Shown piece by piece: positions 46,322 through 58,256 of a DNA stretch of 64,000 bases. This stretch comes from Mycobacterium gastri. GTDB taxonomy: Bacteria; Actinomycetota; Actinomycetes; Mycobacteriales; Mycobacteriaceae. The stretch spans positions 1-64,000 of the forward strand of contig NZ_LQOX01000003.1 of NCBI RefSeq assembly GCF_002102175.1. Reading direction: 5' to 3'. How positions within the stretch are numbered: position 1 is the first letter of the stretch; each line of letters starts with the position of its first letter. A model generated the notes under the pieces. The model was given only the letters and a program-made list of their open reading frames with translations, was not told where the DNA came from and searched no databases. Both the position numbers and the translations under genes were made by a program.

Positions 46322-46930
46322 TTACTCGCCGCGCAGCGCGCTGATGAATTTCCGGGTCGCTGCCCAGGTCGGCAGGACTCCCGTGGCGCGTACCTGGTCG
46401 AGGCCGGGGGCGGCCGCGTCGCGGTCGGATAGGCTCGCCGCCACACCGTCGACCAACGGCCAGGCGATGGCCAACGATGGATCTGTCGCGCAGATCGTGT
46501 GCTCGCGCTGCGGGTTGTACTCCGCCGAGCATAAATACATCACGGTCGAATTATCTTGCAGCGCAAGGAAACCATGCGCCAAGCCCTCGGAGATGTAAAC
46601 CGACCGGCGGTCCACGTCGTCGAGCACCACCGAGTCCCATTGCCCGAATGTCGGTGAACCCAAACGGATATCGACGACCACATCGAACACCGAGCCGGAT
46701 ACACAGGTCACATACTTGGCCTGGCCTGGCGGCAGCTCTGCGAAATGCAGACCGCGCAGGACGCCGGCCGCCGATACCGAGCAATTGGCTTGCCGGACGT
46801 CCAAACGATGACCCGCGAAAGCGCTGAAGCCGCGGTCGGTAAGCCATTCGAAGAACAGTCCGCGGGAATCGCCGTGGATGGTAGGGGTGATCTCCCACGC
46901 GCCGGCGATGTCGAGTTCGCGTACTTTCAT
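46322..46930 (-). CDS. rmlC: dTDP-4-dehydrorhamnose 3,5-epimerase
   Basis: A 202-aa cupin epimerase, third enzyme of dTDP-L-rhamnose synthesis; rhamnose links arabinogalactan to peptidoglycan. The motif GVLRGLHFAELPPGQAKYV carries the catalytic His, and DIRLGSPTFGQWDSVVLDD and YISEGLAHGFLAL are family hallmarks. It corresponds to Rv3465 and follows rmlB directly, with one base between. Confidence 0.97.
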   Translation of the reverse strand: MKVRELDIAGAWEITPTIHGDSRGLFFEWLTDRGFSAFAGHRLDVRQANCSVSAAGVLRGLHFAELPPGQAKYVTCVSGSVFDVVVDIRLGSPTFGQWDSVVLDDVDRRSVYISEGLAHGFLALQDNSTVMYLCSAEYNPQREHTICATDPSLAIAWPLVDGVAASLSDRDAAAPGLDQVRATGVLPTWAATRKFISALRGE

Positions 46931-46931
46931 G

Positions 46932-47936
<1,005 letters not shown>

Positions 47937-48103
47937 CTAACGGGTAGTCCCGGCGGCCCGGCCAGTTCGGTCGGTGCCGGCAATAACACCTCCTCGGTCT
48001 GCCAGCCGCAGTGTTGGTGGAGACGTCGGCCCGTGGCATGGCCGGACACCGGACCGGCCCAGTTGAGGGAAACTGCTCGGGTCATCAGGCCTCGATACCC
48101 GTT

Positions 48104-49018
48104 TCAGGACGGGGTGAGGCCGAGCGGACCGGCCAACTCGGCGAGCGCCGGGACCAGGTTTTCCGCTTTGGTCAGGACCTGAACGGGGACATGGTCGGCG
48201 CCGGCGTCGAGGTGCTGCTTGAGCCGTGCGGCGATCGCCTCGGGGGTGCCGTAGGCGACCACGGCGTCGACCAGGCGGTCGCTGCCCGGCGGGGCGACGT
48301 CGTCGTCGCTGAAGCCCAGCCGCTTCCAGTTGTTGCGGTAATTGGCGAGGTTGAAATAGATGTCGAGGGCCTTTCGGCCCACCGAACGGGCCTGTTCGGC
48401 GTCTGTGGTTAGCACCACCTTGTGTTCGGGCGCCAGGAACGCCGACGGGCCGATCAGTTCGCGGGCCCGCGCGGTGTGCTCGGGGGTGGTCAGGTAGGGG
48501 TGGGCCCCGGCGCTGCGTTCGGCCGACAGCTTGAGCACCCGGGGACCCAGGGCCGCCACCACGCGTCGGTGGGCCGGGACGCCGTATTCGTCCAGCTGGT
48601 CCAGGTACTGCACCAGCGCGTTGTAAGGCTTGCGGTACTCGGCGGTCGCCTCGCGGTGGCCGACACCGATACCCAGCAGGAAACGGCCCGGGTAGGCCTT
48701 GTCGATCCGATGGAACGACTCGGCGACCGGCTTGGCGGCCGCCGACCAGATGTTGACGATGCCGGTGGCCACCTGCAGGGTGGCCGTCGCCTCGAGAATC
48801 GGTTCCACCCAGGCCAGCTCTGCGGGCGGCGAGCCGCCCACCCAGACGGCCCCGTAGCCCAGGGCTTCGATTTCTTTGGCTTGCTGGGGGTTTACGCCCC
48901 ATCCGAAGGAGCCGAACCGGCCGAGGTCCGGCTTGCCGGCGGCAGAACTGGTTTGAGCATCGGGATCACTGGTTTGAGCATCGCGATCACTGGGGGCACT
49001 GGCATCAGAATCGGTCAC
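48104..49018 (-). CDS. LLM-class F420-dependent oxidoreductase (Rv3463-like)
   Basis: A 304-aa luciferase-like TIM-barrel protein. It has GFGWGVNP-like strand 1 ([17 protein letters not shown]), [13 protein letters not shown], and [19 protein letters not shown], the F420-contacting segment, and [15 protein letters not shown] at the end. The first 28 residues are a low-complexity tail with a 7-aa duplication ([14 protein letters not shown]), so the folded enzyme begins near residue 30 and an internal start is possible. The substrate is unknown. It lies between rmlB and infA as Rv3463 does. Confidence 0.87.
48946..48987 (-). repeat. 21-bp tandem repeat in the N-terminal codons of the LLM gene
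   Basis: Two 21-bp units (ACTGGTTTGAGCATC plus a variable GGGATC or GCGATC) lie side by side and a degenerate third follows. They encode the 7-residue repeat SDxDAQT in the disordered tail. Confidence 0.7.
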
Positions 49019-49264
49019 GGTTGGTCCAACCCGCCGGTCCGGGCAGCCTATTCCTGCGGGCTCCTGCCGGGTTTTGCGTCGGACGTGGCGATGCGGGTAT
49101 TGTGGACCAACGGTGCGGCGTCCGTGCCGGCTTCTGGTGTGCCCAGTCCCGAAATTTCTCGGAAACGCTTCGCGGAATTTCTACCACCGGCTCACGTTTG
49201 TAGTCCGGGCAGGTGCTGCGCCCAACCCGGTGCACTGACAAGAAGTGAGGATCGCCAGAACGCA

Positions 49265-49486
49265 ATGGCCAAGAAGGACGGCGCCATCGAGGTCGAGGGT
49301 CGCGTGGTCGAGCCCCTGCCCAATGCCATGTTTCGCATTGAGCTGGAAAACGGCCACAAGGTGCTCGCCCACATCAGCGGCAAGATGCGGCAGCACTACA
49401 TCCGCATCCTGCCCGAGGACCGCGTGGTGGTGGAGTTGTCTCCCTACGACCTGTCCCGGGGCCGCATCGTGTACCGGTACAAGTAG
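49265..49486 (+). CDS. infA: translation initiation factor IF-1
   Basis: A 73-aa OB-fold factor that blocks the ribosomal A site during initiation. The sequence [20 protein letters not shown] and RIVYRYK is the standard actinobacterial IF-1 (Rv3462c). It is the first gene of the alpha operon. The 246 bp before it contain a GTG-rich spacer after the divergent LLM gene and probably its promoter, which I cannot place confidently. Confidence 0.97.
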
Positions 49487-49534
49487 CCCGCCGGCATTGA
49501 GACCAAAGACCCAGAGAACAGGACCGAGACTGCC

Positions 49535-49648
49535 GTGAAGGTGAACCCGAGCGTCAAGCCGATCTGTGACAAGTGCAGGGTGATCCGTCGGCACGGGCGG
49601 GTCATGGTGATCTGCTCCGATCCGCGCCACAAGCAGCGGCAGGGTTAG
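49535..49648 (+). CDS. rpmJ: 50S ribosomal protein L36
   Basis: A 37-aa L36, the smallest ribosomal protein. It starts at GTG 49535 ([14 protein letters not shown]) and carries the zinc ribbon CDKC and the later C...H pair ([13 protein letters not shown]), so this is the zinc-binding C+ form (Rv3461c). It lies 48 bp after infA. Confidence 0.95.
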
Positions 49649-49831
49649 TCAAGGCCGCCGGACCTGGCCGAGCGCGCCAGACAACTGAATGCAGACCTCC
49701 CAGCACCAATGAGCGGCTGGCATCTATAGAGATGGGCCAGCTCATCCACGCCCGGACGGAGGCCGGGCCCCGCAAGTTTGGCGGGAACGGACTGGGACCA
49801 CACCTCCGTCGAGAAAGAGGAAACGCCACCT

Positions 49832-50206
49832 ATGGCTCGATTAGTCGGCGTCGACCTGCCGCGCGACAAGCGGATGGAGGTCGCCCTGACCTACATCTAC
49901 GGCATCGGCCGTACCCGCTCGAACGAAATTCTGGCCGCCACCGGCATCGACCGGGACCTGCGAACCAGGGATCTCACCGACGACCAGCTCACCCATCTGC
50001 GTGACTACATCGAAGCGAACCTGAAGGTCGAGGGTGACCTGCGCCGCGAGGTGCAGGCCGACATTCGCCGCAAGATTGAAATCGGCTGCTACCAGGGTCT
50101 GCGGCACCGCCGCGGGCTGCCGGTGCGTGGCCAGCGGACCAAGACCAACGCGCGGACCCGTAAAGGTCCCAAGCGCACCATCGCAGGCAAGAAGAAGGCC
50201 AGGTAA
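49832..50206 (+). CDS. rpsM: 30S ribosomal protein S13
   Basis: S13 (124 aa) contacts the large subunit and P-site tRNA. It opens [17 protein letters not shown], followed by the helix-hairpin-helix-like [14 protein letters not shown], and ends [23 protein letters not shown] 49832 follows GAAAGAGGAAA. A 183-nt gap after rpmJ may hold an extra promoter (TATAGA at 49725-49730). It corresponds to Rv3460c. Confidence 0.98.
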   Translation: MARLVGVDLPRDKRMEVALTYIYGIGRTRSNEILAATGIDRDLRTRDLTDDQLTHLRDYIEANLKVEGDLRREVQADIRRKIEIGCYQGLRHRRGLPVRGQRTKTNARTRKGPKRTIAGKKKAR

Positions 50207-50209
50207 CCG

Positions 50210-50638
50210 ATGCCACCAGCCAAGAAAACAGCAAGCGGCGCCGCCAAGAAGGGTCAAAAGGGGCAGAAGACCCGGAGGCGGGAAAAGAAGAACGTCCCGC
50301 ACGGCGCCGCCCACATCAAGAGCACCTTCAACAACACGATCGTGACGATCACCGATCCGCAGGGCAATGTCATCGCCTGGGCGTCGTCGGGTCACGTCGG
50401 GTTCAAGGGTTCTCGGAAGTCGACGCCGTTCGCCGCGCAGCTGGCCGCGGAGAACGCCGCGCGCAAGGCACAGGAGCACGGGGTCCGCAAGGTCGACGTG
50501 TTCGTCAAGGGGCCTGGCTCGGGCCGTGAGACCGCGATCCGCTCGCTGCAGGCCGCCGGTCTGGAGGTCGGCGCGATCTCCGATGTCACCCCCCAACCGC
50601 ACAACGGCGTCCGCCCACCCAAGCGCAGAAGGGTCTAG
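50210..50638 (+). CDS. rpsK: 30S ribosomal protein S11
   Basis: S11 (142 aa) helps form the mRNA exit region of the 30S platform. The basic N-terminal extension (about 25 residues) precedes [19 protein letters not shown], and the C-terminal [19 protein letters not shown] is the family end. It starts three bases after the rpsM stop. It corresponds to Rv3459c. Confidence 0.98.
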   Translation: MPPAKKTASGAAKKGQKGQKTRRREKKNVPHGAAHIKSTFNNTIVTITDPQGNVIAWASSGHVGFKGSRKSTPFAAQLAAENAARKAQEHGVRKVDVFVKGPGSGRETAIRSLQAAGLEVGAISDVTPQPHNGVRPPKRRRV

Positions 50639-50647
50639 CACACAACC

Positions 50648-51253
50648 ATGGCTCGTTACACCGGACCCGCCACCCGTAAATCGCGCCGGCTGCGCACCGA
50701 CCTCGTCGGCGGCGACCAGGCCTTCGAAAAGCGTCCCTACCCACCCGGCCAGCACGGCCGCGCCCGGATCAAGGAAAGCGAATACCTGCTGCAGCTGCAG
50801 GAGAAGCAGAAGGCCCGCTTCACCTACGGCGTAATGGAAAAGCAGTTCCGCCGCTATTACCAAGAGGCGGTGCGGCAGCCCGGCAAGACCGGTGAGGAAC
50901 TGCTGAGAATCCTGGAGAGCCGGCTGGACAACGTCGTCTATCGCGCCGGCCTGGCGCGCACCCGCCGGATGGCCCGCCAGCTGGTCAGCCATGGGCACTT
51001 CAGCGTCAACGGCGTGCACGTCAACGTCCCCAGCTACCGGGTGTCGCAGTACGACATCATCGACGTGCGGGACACGTCCCTGAACACCGTGCCGTTCCAG
51101 ATCGCCCGGGAGACCGCGGGTGACCGGCCGATCCCGAGCTGGCTGCAGGTCGTGGGGGAGCGGCAACGCATCCTGATCCACCAACTGCCCGAACGCGCCC
51201 AGATCGACGTCCCCCTGACCGAGCAGCTGATCGTCGAGTTCTACTCGAAGTAA
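50648..51253 (+). CDS. rpsD: 30S ribosomal protein S4
   Basis: S4 (201 aa) is a primary 16S rRNA-binding protein and affects translational accuracy. The S4 RNA-binding domain is RLDNVVYRAGLARTRRMARQ with VSHGHFSVNGVHVNVPSY. It is the zinc-free form (no N-terminal Cys cluster), as in Rv3458c. In E. coli S4 represses its own operon. Here a 12-bp hairpin follows it, before rpoA. Confidence 0.98.
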   Translation: MARYTGPATRKSRRLRTDLVGGDQAFEKRPYPPGQHGRARIKESEYLLQLQEKQKARFTYGVMEKQFRRYYQEAVRQPGKTGEELLRILESRLDNVVYRAGLARTRRMARQLVSHGHFSVNGVHVNVPSYRVSQYDIIDVRDTSLNTVPFQIARETAGDRPIPSWLQVVGERQRILIHQLPERAQIDVPLTEQLIVEFYSK

Positions 51254-51260
51254 CCGCACC

Positions 51261-51291
51261 CTCGGGGGGCTCGAAAACAGAGCCCCCCGAG
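51261..51291 (+). promoter_or_regulatory. 12-bp hairpin between rpsD and rpoA
   Basis: CTCGGGGGGCTC (51261-51272) and GAGCCCCCCGAG (51280-51291) pair perfectly around GAAAACA. No T tract follows, so it is not a standard intrinsic terminator. It could partly stop transcription, protect the upstream ribosomal mRNA, or adjust the ratio of S4 to RNA polymerase alpha. Confidence 0.65.
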
Positions 51292-51313
51292 AACCCCCAA
51301 CGGCATCAAATAG

Positions 51314-52387
<1,074 letters not shown>

Positions 52388-52418
52388 TTCGCGTCCGATC
52401 TAGACAGGAGCGTCAGCA

Positions 52419-53033
52419 ATGCCCAAGCCCACCAAGGGCCCACGCCTCGGCGGGTCATCGTCGCACCAGAAGGCGATCCTGGCCAACCTGGCCACGTCCC
52501 TGTTCGAGCACGGCCGGATCAAGACCACCGAGCCCAAGGCTCGGGCGTTGCGCCCGTACGCGGAGAAGCTGATCACTCACGCCAAGAAGGGCACGCTGCA
52601 CAATCGGCGTGAGGTGCTCAAGAAGATCCGCGACAAAGATGTGGTGCACACCTTGTTCGCCGAGATCGGGCCGTTCTTCTCTGACCGCGATGGCGGCTAC
52701 ACCCGCATCATCAAGGTCGAGCCGCGCAAAGGCGACAACGCTCCGATGGCCGTGATCGAGCTGGTTCGGGAGAAGACGGTGACGTCGGAGGCGGATCGGG
52801 CACGGCGAGTGATGGCGTCCAGGAAGGCTCCTGAGGATGTAGCAGCGCCGGTGGCAGCGGCTGCGGCGCCGCAGGCGGCGGTCGAGCCTGAGGCCGCGGT
52901 CGGTACGACCGCCGAAGAGGCCGCCGAAGAGGCCGCCCAAGAGGCCGCTGAAGAGGCCGCCGGTGACGAGGCCGCAGGGGACGAGCCTGCCGGCGAGGCG
53001 GGCGAGGACGCCGAAGGGGCCACCGAGGATTAG
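52419..53033 (+). CDS. rplQ: 50S ribosomal protein L17 with acidic C-terminal extension
   Basis: L17 lies near the peptide exit tunnel. The core (residues 1 to about 118) starts [20 protein letters not shown] and ends with the AVIELV strand. An 80-residue Ala/Glu tail follows, with repeats of [23 protein letters not shown]. tuberculosis L17 (Rv3456c, about 180 aa) also has a tail, but this one is longer. The truA gene begins inside the tail. Confidence 0.96.
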   Translation: MPKPTKGPRLGGSSSHQKAILANLATSLFEHGRIKTTEPKARALRPYAEKLITHAKKGTLHNRREVLKKIRDKDVVHTLFAEIGPFFSDRDGGYTRIIKVEPRKGDNAPMAVIELVREKTVTSEADRARRVMASRKAPEDVAAPVAAAAAPQAAVEPEAAVGTTAEEAAEEAAQEAAEEAAGDEAAGDEPAGEAGEDAEGATED

Positions 53034-53871
53034 TGCGGACGTCCGGCTGCGGCTCGACATCGCCTACGACGGAACCGACTTCGCGGGCTGGGCGACGCAG
53101 CCGGGGCAGCGTACGGTCGCCGGCGTGCTCGATGCGGCACTGACGACGATATTTCGCACGCCGATGCGGCTGCGCGCGGCCGGGCGCACCGATGCCGGGG
53201 TCCATGCCAGCGGACAAGTGGCCCATGCCGATGTGCCCGTCGACGCATTGCCCAACGCCTATTCGCATTCGGCCCGCCCTGGCCAACCGGAATTCCGGCC
53301 CTTGGTAGGGCGGCTGGGCCGCTTCCTGCCCTCAGATGTCCGAGTTCTCGAGATCGTCCGCGCCCCAGCGGATTTCGACGCCAGGTTTTCCGCACTGCGG
53401 CGGCATTATGTCTACCGGCTGTCGACGGCGCCCTATGGGGTGGTGCCGCAGCTGGCGCGCTACGTCACCGCCTGGCCGCGGGATCTGGATGTGGAGGCTA
53501 TGGCGGTCGCGTCGCGAGAGCTGTTGGGGTTGCACGATTTCGCCGCCTTCTGCCGGCACCGAGACGGTGCCACCACCATCCGCGACCTACAGCGGCTGGA
53601 CTGGTTGCGCGACGGCGACCTGGTCACCGCGCACGTCACCGCCGACGCGTTCTGCTGGTCGATGGTGCGGTCGCTGGTCGGGGCCGTGCTGGCCGTCGGC
53701 GAGCATCGGCGCAGCGTGACCTGGTGTCGCGAATTGCTCACCGCCACTGGGCGTTCCAGCGACTTCGCGGCCGCGCCGGCCCACGGTTTGACGCTGGTCC
53801 AGGTGGATTATCCGCCCGACGACCAACTGGGGTCACGAGTATTGATCACCCGAGACCTGCGCACGCGTTAG
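52963..53871 (+). CDS. truA: tRNA pseudouridine(38-40) synthase TruA
   Basis: A 302-aa pseudouridine synthase acting on the tRNA anticodon arm. The catalytic Asp is in [17 protein letters not shown] near residue 71, [16 protein letters not shown] is the family start, and [13 protein letters not shown] is near the end. The frame has no other start codon close to the conserved domain, so ATG 52963, within rplQ, is chosen; the M. tuberculosis protein (Rv3455c) has the same short N-terminal extension ending PPRIS. The overlap with rplQ is 71 bp. Confidence 0.93.
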   Translation: MTRPQGTSLPARRARTPKGPPRISADVRLRLDIAYDGTDFAGWATQPGQRTVAGVLDAALTTIFRTPMRLRAAGRTDAGVHASGQVAHADVPVDALPNAYSHSARPGQPEFRPLVGRLGRFLPSDVRVLEIVRAPADFDARFSALRRHYVYRLSTAPYGVVPQLARYVTAWPRDLDVEAMAVASRELLGLHDFAAFCRHRDGATTIRDLQRLDWLRDGDLVTAHVTADAFCWSMVRSLVGAVLAVGEHRRSVTWCRELLTATGRSSDFAAAPAHGLTLVQVDYPPDDQLGSRVLITRDLRTR

Positions 53872-55010
53872 CCGGCGGACGGTGGCCGGGTCACCACGGT
53901 GGGACGGAATCCGTATCGGGGACCCGCACCCGCCGACCCCCGGCCCGTACCACCGATCGGCATGCCGCCGACCACGTTTCCGGACGACCCGAGGTCCGCC
54001 GGTTCGATCACGTCGCTGACGAACATCGACGTGCTGGTCGGGGTCGCCACCGGGCTGGCTCCGGCCCAGGTGGGTGGTACCGACAGTTTGCCGATGGTGC
54101 TGGCCTGAGCCAGACTCGCCGACACCGGCCCGCTGCCCATCAGTCCGGCCGCGCCGGCCGCGGCCGCGGCCGCCTCCGGCGCGGCGGCGGCCGGGCCGAT
54201 CAGCCCCATCGTCTTTGCCGTCGACGCAAAGAAGCTGGCGATCCCGGCGCCGAAGAACGGCAACCCGGCGGTGTCGTAGAGGAAGTTCGCAAACGGCGCC
54301 CACCATTCCAAGAACCGCTCGATCGGACCCGCTGTCGCTGAGACGGCAGAGGCCAAGGGTGAGGCGAGGCCTTCCAGCACGCCCGGCAGCTCCGAAAGCA
54401 GGCTCGATAGGGTGCTCTGCGTGGCACCGGCCGCGGTGGCGACGGCACTGGTGACCGCTGCGGCCTGAGTGGCCGCCGCGGCTGGACTGGTGGTCTGCGG
54501 CGGCGAAACGAACGGCGTTACCGCCGACGCGGTGGCCGAGGCGCCGGCGTAGGCGTACATGGCGGCGGCGTCTTGTGCCCACATCTGGCCGTATTGAGTC
54601 TCGGTGGCAGCGATCGCGGCGGTGTTCTGGCCGACGACGTTGGTCGAGATCAGCGTCGACAATTGAGCGCGGTTGGCCGCGATCTGCGGCGGCGGTACGA
54701 CGGCGGCGAACGCGGTCTCATAGGCTGCGGCCGCCAAACGTGCTTTGCCGGCGGCTTGTTCAGCCGCCGCGGCGGTGGCACGCATCCATGCCACGTATGG
54801 CGCGACAGCAGCGGCCATCGTCACAGCCGAAGGGCCCACCCATCCTTCGCTGTGCAGTGCGGTGATCACCGTCTGGTATTCATTGGCGGCCGAGGTCAAC
54901 TCGGCGGCCAATCCGCTCCACGCCGATGCGGCGGTCACCATTGGTGTCGACCCGGGCCCGGAATACAGACGAATGGAGTTGATCTCCGGCGGTAACGCCC
55001 CGAAATCCAT
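53868..55010 (-). CDS. PPE family protein, PPE-SVP subgroup
   Basis: A 380-aa PPE protein. The N-terminal domain begins [18 protein letters not shown], with WVGPSA near 58 and [16 protein letters not shown] near 140. A hydrophobic middle is followed by the SVP motif [11 protein letters not shown] near residue 308 and an [13 protein letters not shown] end. ATG 55010 is preferred over upstream in-frame starts. It is exported by type VII secretion (usually ESX-5). The stop overlaps the convergent truA gene by four bases. A paralogue follows upstream. Confidence 0.93.
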   Translation of the reverse strand: MDFGALPPEINSIRLYSGPGSTPMVTAASAWSGLAAELTSAANEYQTVITALHSEGWVGPSAVTMAAAVAPYVAWMRATAAAAEQAAGKARLAAAAYETAFAAVVPPPQIAANRAQLSTLISTNVVGQNTAAIAATETQYGQMWAQDAAAMYAYAGASATASAVTPFVSPPQTTSPAAAATQAAAVTSAVATAAGATQSTLSSLLSELPGVLEGLASPLASAVSATAGPIERFLEWWAPFANFLYDTAGLPFFGAGIASFFASTAKTMGLIGPAAAAPEAAAAAAGAAGLMGSGPVSASLAQASTIGKLSVPPTWAGASPVATPTSTSMFVSDVIEPADLGSSGNVVGGMPIGGTGRGSAGAGPRYGFRPTVVTRPPSAG

Positions 55011-55089
55011 CGTTATCAACACCTTACCTGGGTAGCTGCCATTGACATCTCGGTTCCTCCTCAATAGGGCAGTGGCTCAGGGGTTTCCG

Positions 55090-56157
55090 CTATCCAGCGG
55101 CCGGGGGGCGAGACATCACTGTCAGGCGTATCCCGTATCGGCGCCGGGCGAAGGTCGCGCCCCGGCGGTCGTTCCCCGTCGGCGTATTCGGGAATAGGCC
55201 CCGGGGCGCATTCGTACGGCCGACGGTGCTGAGGCTGTGCGAAATCTCGGCGGCCCCGGCCTTTGCCGGATTCGGCGACGTTGCCCAACTCGGCGGCACC
55301 GACAGCGAGCCCAACCGGTCCGCCTGGCCGAACCCGGCCGACACCGGTCGGGCGACGGCCATCTGCGAGGGCGTCAAAGCCGACGCCGGCGCGGCTCCGC
55401 CGGCGATCGGCATTGTGGCGGAGGCGGATTCGGGAATGAGCTGCTGGGCGAACAAAGTGACCAGTTGAACGATCCCGGCCCCGAAATAGGTCAACCCCCA
55501 GGTGTTGATCAACGCGTTCCAGTCCTGGGTCGGGATGATGGGGAACCAGGGCCGCTTCAGCGCTGAAAGGCCTTGCTGGCCTGCGGCTTTGCCGACCGAC
55601 AGGGCCTGCTTGGCCAGTCCGCCTGGGCTGGTGGTGTTTGGCGGGGCAGTAAAGGGCGTTAACACCGAAGCGGTTGCCGAGGAGCTGGCGTAGGCGTACA
55701 TCGCGGTGGCGTCTTGGGCCCAGAACTCCGCGTATTCTGCCTCGGTGGCCGCGATCAAGGGCGTGTTCTGGCCGAAGTAGTTGGTGGCAACCAGCACCGT
55801 TAACCGGACCCGGTTGGCGGCGATCAACGGTGGGGGCACCGTCATGGCGAAAGCGGTTTCATAGGCGGCGGCGGCCGCCCGGGTTTGCATGCCCGCCTGC
55901 TCCGCACGTGCCGCCGTCGCGCATAACCACGTCACGTACGGGGTGACCGCGGCCAGCATGGCGGCCGATGCCGGACCCAACCACTGCAAGCTGGTCAATT
56001 CCGCGATGACGGCGCGGTAGCCACTGGCCGCCACGCCGATATCTGCGGCCAGCGCGTCCCAGGCTCCCGCGGCGGCGATCAGCGGGCCCGAGCCCGGACC
56101 GATATACATGCGGCCGGAGTTGATCTCCGGCGGCAATGCGCCGAAGTCGATGAGCAC
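55090..56157 (-). CDS. PPE family protein, PPE-SVP subgroup
   Basis: A 355-aa paralogue of the adjacent PPE gene: [26 protein letters not shown] near 58, [16 protein letters not shown], the SVP motif [11 protein letters not shown] near residue 280, and an end [16 protein letters not shown] 56157 has AGGGGG seven bases before; ATG 56193 would add 12 residues. The two genes lie in tandem on the minus strand with about 80 bp between, and probably arose by duplication. No PE gene is adjacent. Confidence 0.92.
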   Translation of the reverse strand: MLIDFGALPPEINSGRMYIGPGSGPLIAAAGAWDALAADIGVAASGYRAVIAELTSLQWLGPASAAMLAAVTPYVTWLCATAARAEQAGMQTRAAAAAYETAFAMTVPPPLIAANRVRLTVLVATNYFGQNTPLIAATEAEYAEFWAQDATAMYAYASSSATASVLTPFTAPPNTTSPGGLAKQALSVGKAAGQQGLSALKRPWFPIIPTQDWNALINTWGLTYFGAGIVQLVTLFAQQLIPESASATMPIAGGAAPASALTPSQMAVARPVSAGFGQADRLGSLSVPPSWATSPNPAKAGAAEISHSLSTVGRTNAPRGLFPNTPTGNDRRGATFARRRYGIRLTVMSRPPAAG

Positions 56158-56330
56158 TGGCACTCCCCCTGACGGGTGGATCTCAAGAGCCATCGACCCT
56201 CCTGGACAGCGGTAAAGTCAGCTTGCTGCGACATCGCCGTCGTCAGGATCAGCGGGAATACCCGGTCACCACGCAATAGCAAACACATCCTACTGCAACT
56301 ATACACTATAGAAATAAGTGTAACGGTTAA

Positions 56331-57989
56331 CTACTGCACCACCGCTCCCAGCACATGCTCGGCTCGCTTGTCGGTGGAGACGCACAACGAGCAGACGTGT
56401 GCGGTGTGTGCATGACAGGCCAGCATGTCGGGCCGCTCGAAATCATGACGGCAGACATGACAGTTCAGTTGCTCGGCCGAGGGGTTGCCGTGTTCGTCGT
56501 ACATGGGCAGGTCGATGCCGTCGTGCCCGCGCCGAAGGTAATACTTGCCGCGAGTGGCGATCGCCAGGACCGGTGGCATCACCACCGCGATACCGATTGC
56601 GACCAGCGGTGAATAGGGCCGTAGGGTCTCGCCGAGGCCGCCGAAGAACGCGACGATCGAGAGCCCCGCGGCCAACAGCAGTGAGCCGAAGCCGACCGGG
56701 TTGATGGCATACAACATGCCGCGGCGGAATTCCGGGGTCTTCGGCGACAGCCGCAGCAGGTACTTGTTGACGACGATGTCGGAAGCCACGGTCACCACCC
56801 ATGCCATGCCGCAGTTGGCGTAGAACCCGAGGATCGTGTTGAGGAAGTCGAACATGTTGGCTTCCATCAGGATCAACGCGATTGCCAGATTGACGGCAAG
56901 GAACACGTTGCGGCCGGGGTAATGCTTGGTGACGCGGGTAAACGCATTGGTCCATGCCAGCGAGCCCGAATAGGCGTTGGTTACGTTGATCTTGACCTGA
57001 CTGAGGACCACCAAGATCACGGCGAGCGTCAGCGCCAGCCAGCCCGGCATGACATTGCGGTAAATCTGCATGAATTGGTGCACAGGAAGATTGGCGATCG
57101 CCGTGGCGCCGGCGATGTGGGAGATCAGATACACCGCCAGGAACAACCCGATGATCTGCTTGAGCGCACCGAAGACAACCCAGCCGGGCCCGGCCAACAG
57201 CATCCAGGTCCACCACCTGCGCGAGTTTTCCGGCGTCCGTGGCGGCATGAAGCGCAAATAGTCGATCTGTTCGGCGATCTGGGCGATCAGCGACAGGCAT
57301 ACACCCGCTGCCAACAGGACCGAGCCGATGGTGACGCCGCCACCACCGTCCCTGCCCGCGTAGGAAAAGAACTCTGCGATGGATTCCGGGTGGCTGACGA
57401 CCAGGTAGCCGAACGGGGCCACCATCAGCAGCAGCCACAGCGGGGTAGTCCAAAGTTGCAGCTGCGAAAGGACTTTCATGCCGTACATCACCAATGGGAA
57501 GATCATCAGCGTCGAGACGGCGTAACCCAGCCACAGCGGGACATGCAGGCCCAGATTGAGACCCTGCGCCATGATCGAGCCCTCGAGCGCAAAGAAGATG
57601 AACGTGAAGGTGGCAAAGATCACGTTGGTGACCACCGACCCGTAGTAACCGAAACCGCTACCGCGGGTGATCAGGTCCAAGTCGATGTTGTAGCGCGCCG
57701 CGTAGTAGGCCAGTGGCAGCCCGGTGGTGAAGACCACGACGGCGAAAATTGCTATTCCCCAGAGGGCGTTCGCGGTACCCCAGGTGATGCCGACATTGGC
57801 GCCGATCGCGAAGTCGGCCAGGTAGGCGATTCCGCCGAGGGCCGAGATTCCCACCACGGCCGGGGACCACCGTCGGTAGCCGCGCGGGGCGAAGCGCAGC
57901 GTGTAGTCTTCGAGCGTCTCCCCGGTGGCCGTGATGTGATCGAAGTCGCTTGGCGCCGTAAGCTTGACGTCTATATCGGTGCCCGACAT
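56331..57989 (-). CDS. NCS1-family purine/cytosine permease with cysteine-rich C-terminal tail
   Basis: A 552-aa membrane transporter with about twelve hydrophobic segments between residues 45 and 495. The N-terminal pattern LEDYTLRFAPRGYRRWSPAVVG and the helix-1 region match NCS1 transporters (nucleobase, hydantoin or related substrate, cation symport). After the last helix the tail has C-x2-C, DM-x3-C, and VCSLC spaced as in a zinc knuckle (NCHVCRHDFERPDMLAC, residues about 508-524). ATG 57989 has GCAGGAGG before. No histidine kinase gene is next to it. Confidence 0.87.
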   Translation of the reverse strand: MSGTDIDVKLTAPSDFDHITATGETLEDYTLRFAPRGYRRWSPAVVGISALGGIAYLADFAIGANVGITWGTANALWGIAIFAVVVFTTGLPLAYYAARYNIDLDLITRGSGFGYYGSVVTNVIFATFTFIFFALEGSIMAQGLNLGLHVPLWLGYAVSTLMIFPLVMYGMKVLSQLQLWTTPLWLLLMVAPFGYLVVSHPESIAEFFSYAGRDGGGGVTIGSVLLAAGVCLSLIAQIAEQIDYLRFMPPRTPENSRRWWTWMLLAGPGWVVFGALKQIIGLFLAVYLISHIAGATAIANLPVHQFMQIYRNVMPGWLALTLAVILVVLSQVKINVTNAYSGSLAWTNAFTRVTKHYPGRNVFLAVNLAIALILMEANMFDFLNTILGFYANCGMAWVVTVASDIVVNKYLLRLSPKTPEFRRGMLYAINPVGFGSLLLAAGLSIVAFFGGLGETLRPYSPLVAIGIAVVMPPVLAIATRGKYYLRRGHDGIDLPMYDEHGNPSAEQLNCHVCRHDFERPDMLACHAHTAHVCSLCVSTDKRAEHVLGAVVQ

Positions 57990-58256
57990 CAACCCTCCTG
58001 CGCGCATTCGCCGGTCAATGGCAATCAGATTCCATGGTGTGCCTACGCACTTGCCTTCGTGGAAAGTGTGCACGTGAACTCGTGCGGCTACGCGTTCGGT
58101 GAACGTCGTTGCGGTCCGGCGTGATCCTAACCCCGGCTTTCGGCAGCGTGCCAGCTGAAAGCGGTCCGGCACAGCGATACCCAAGCGGTTGCTCAGTCGC
58201 CTCACAAGGTCCACCGGATCGCCCTGGCGGTTGCGATCGGTGACCCGGGCGCCGAG

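Noticed and set aside
49725-49730. TATAGA as a promoter of rpsM
   Set aside because: No -35 element at suitable distance; noted only as a possibility.
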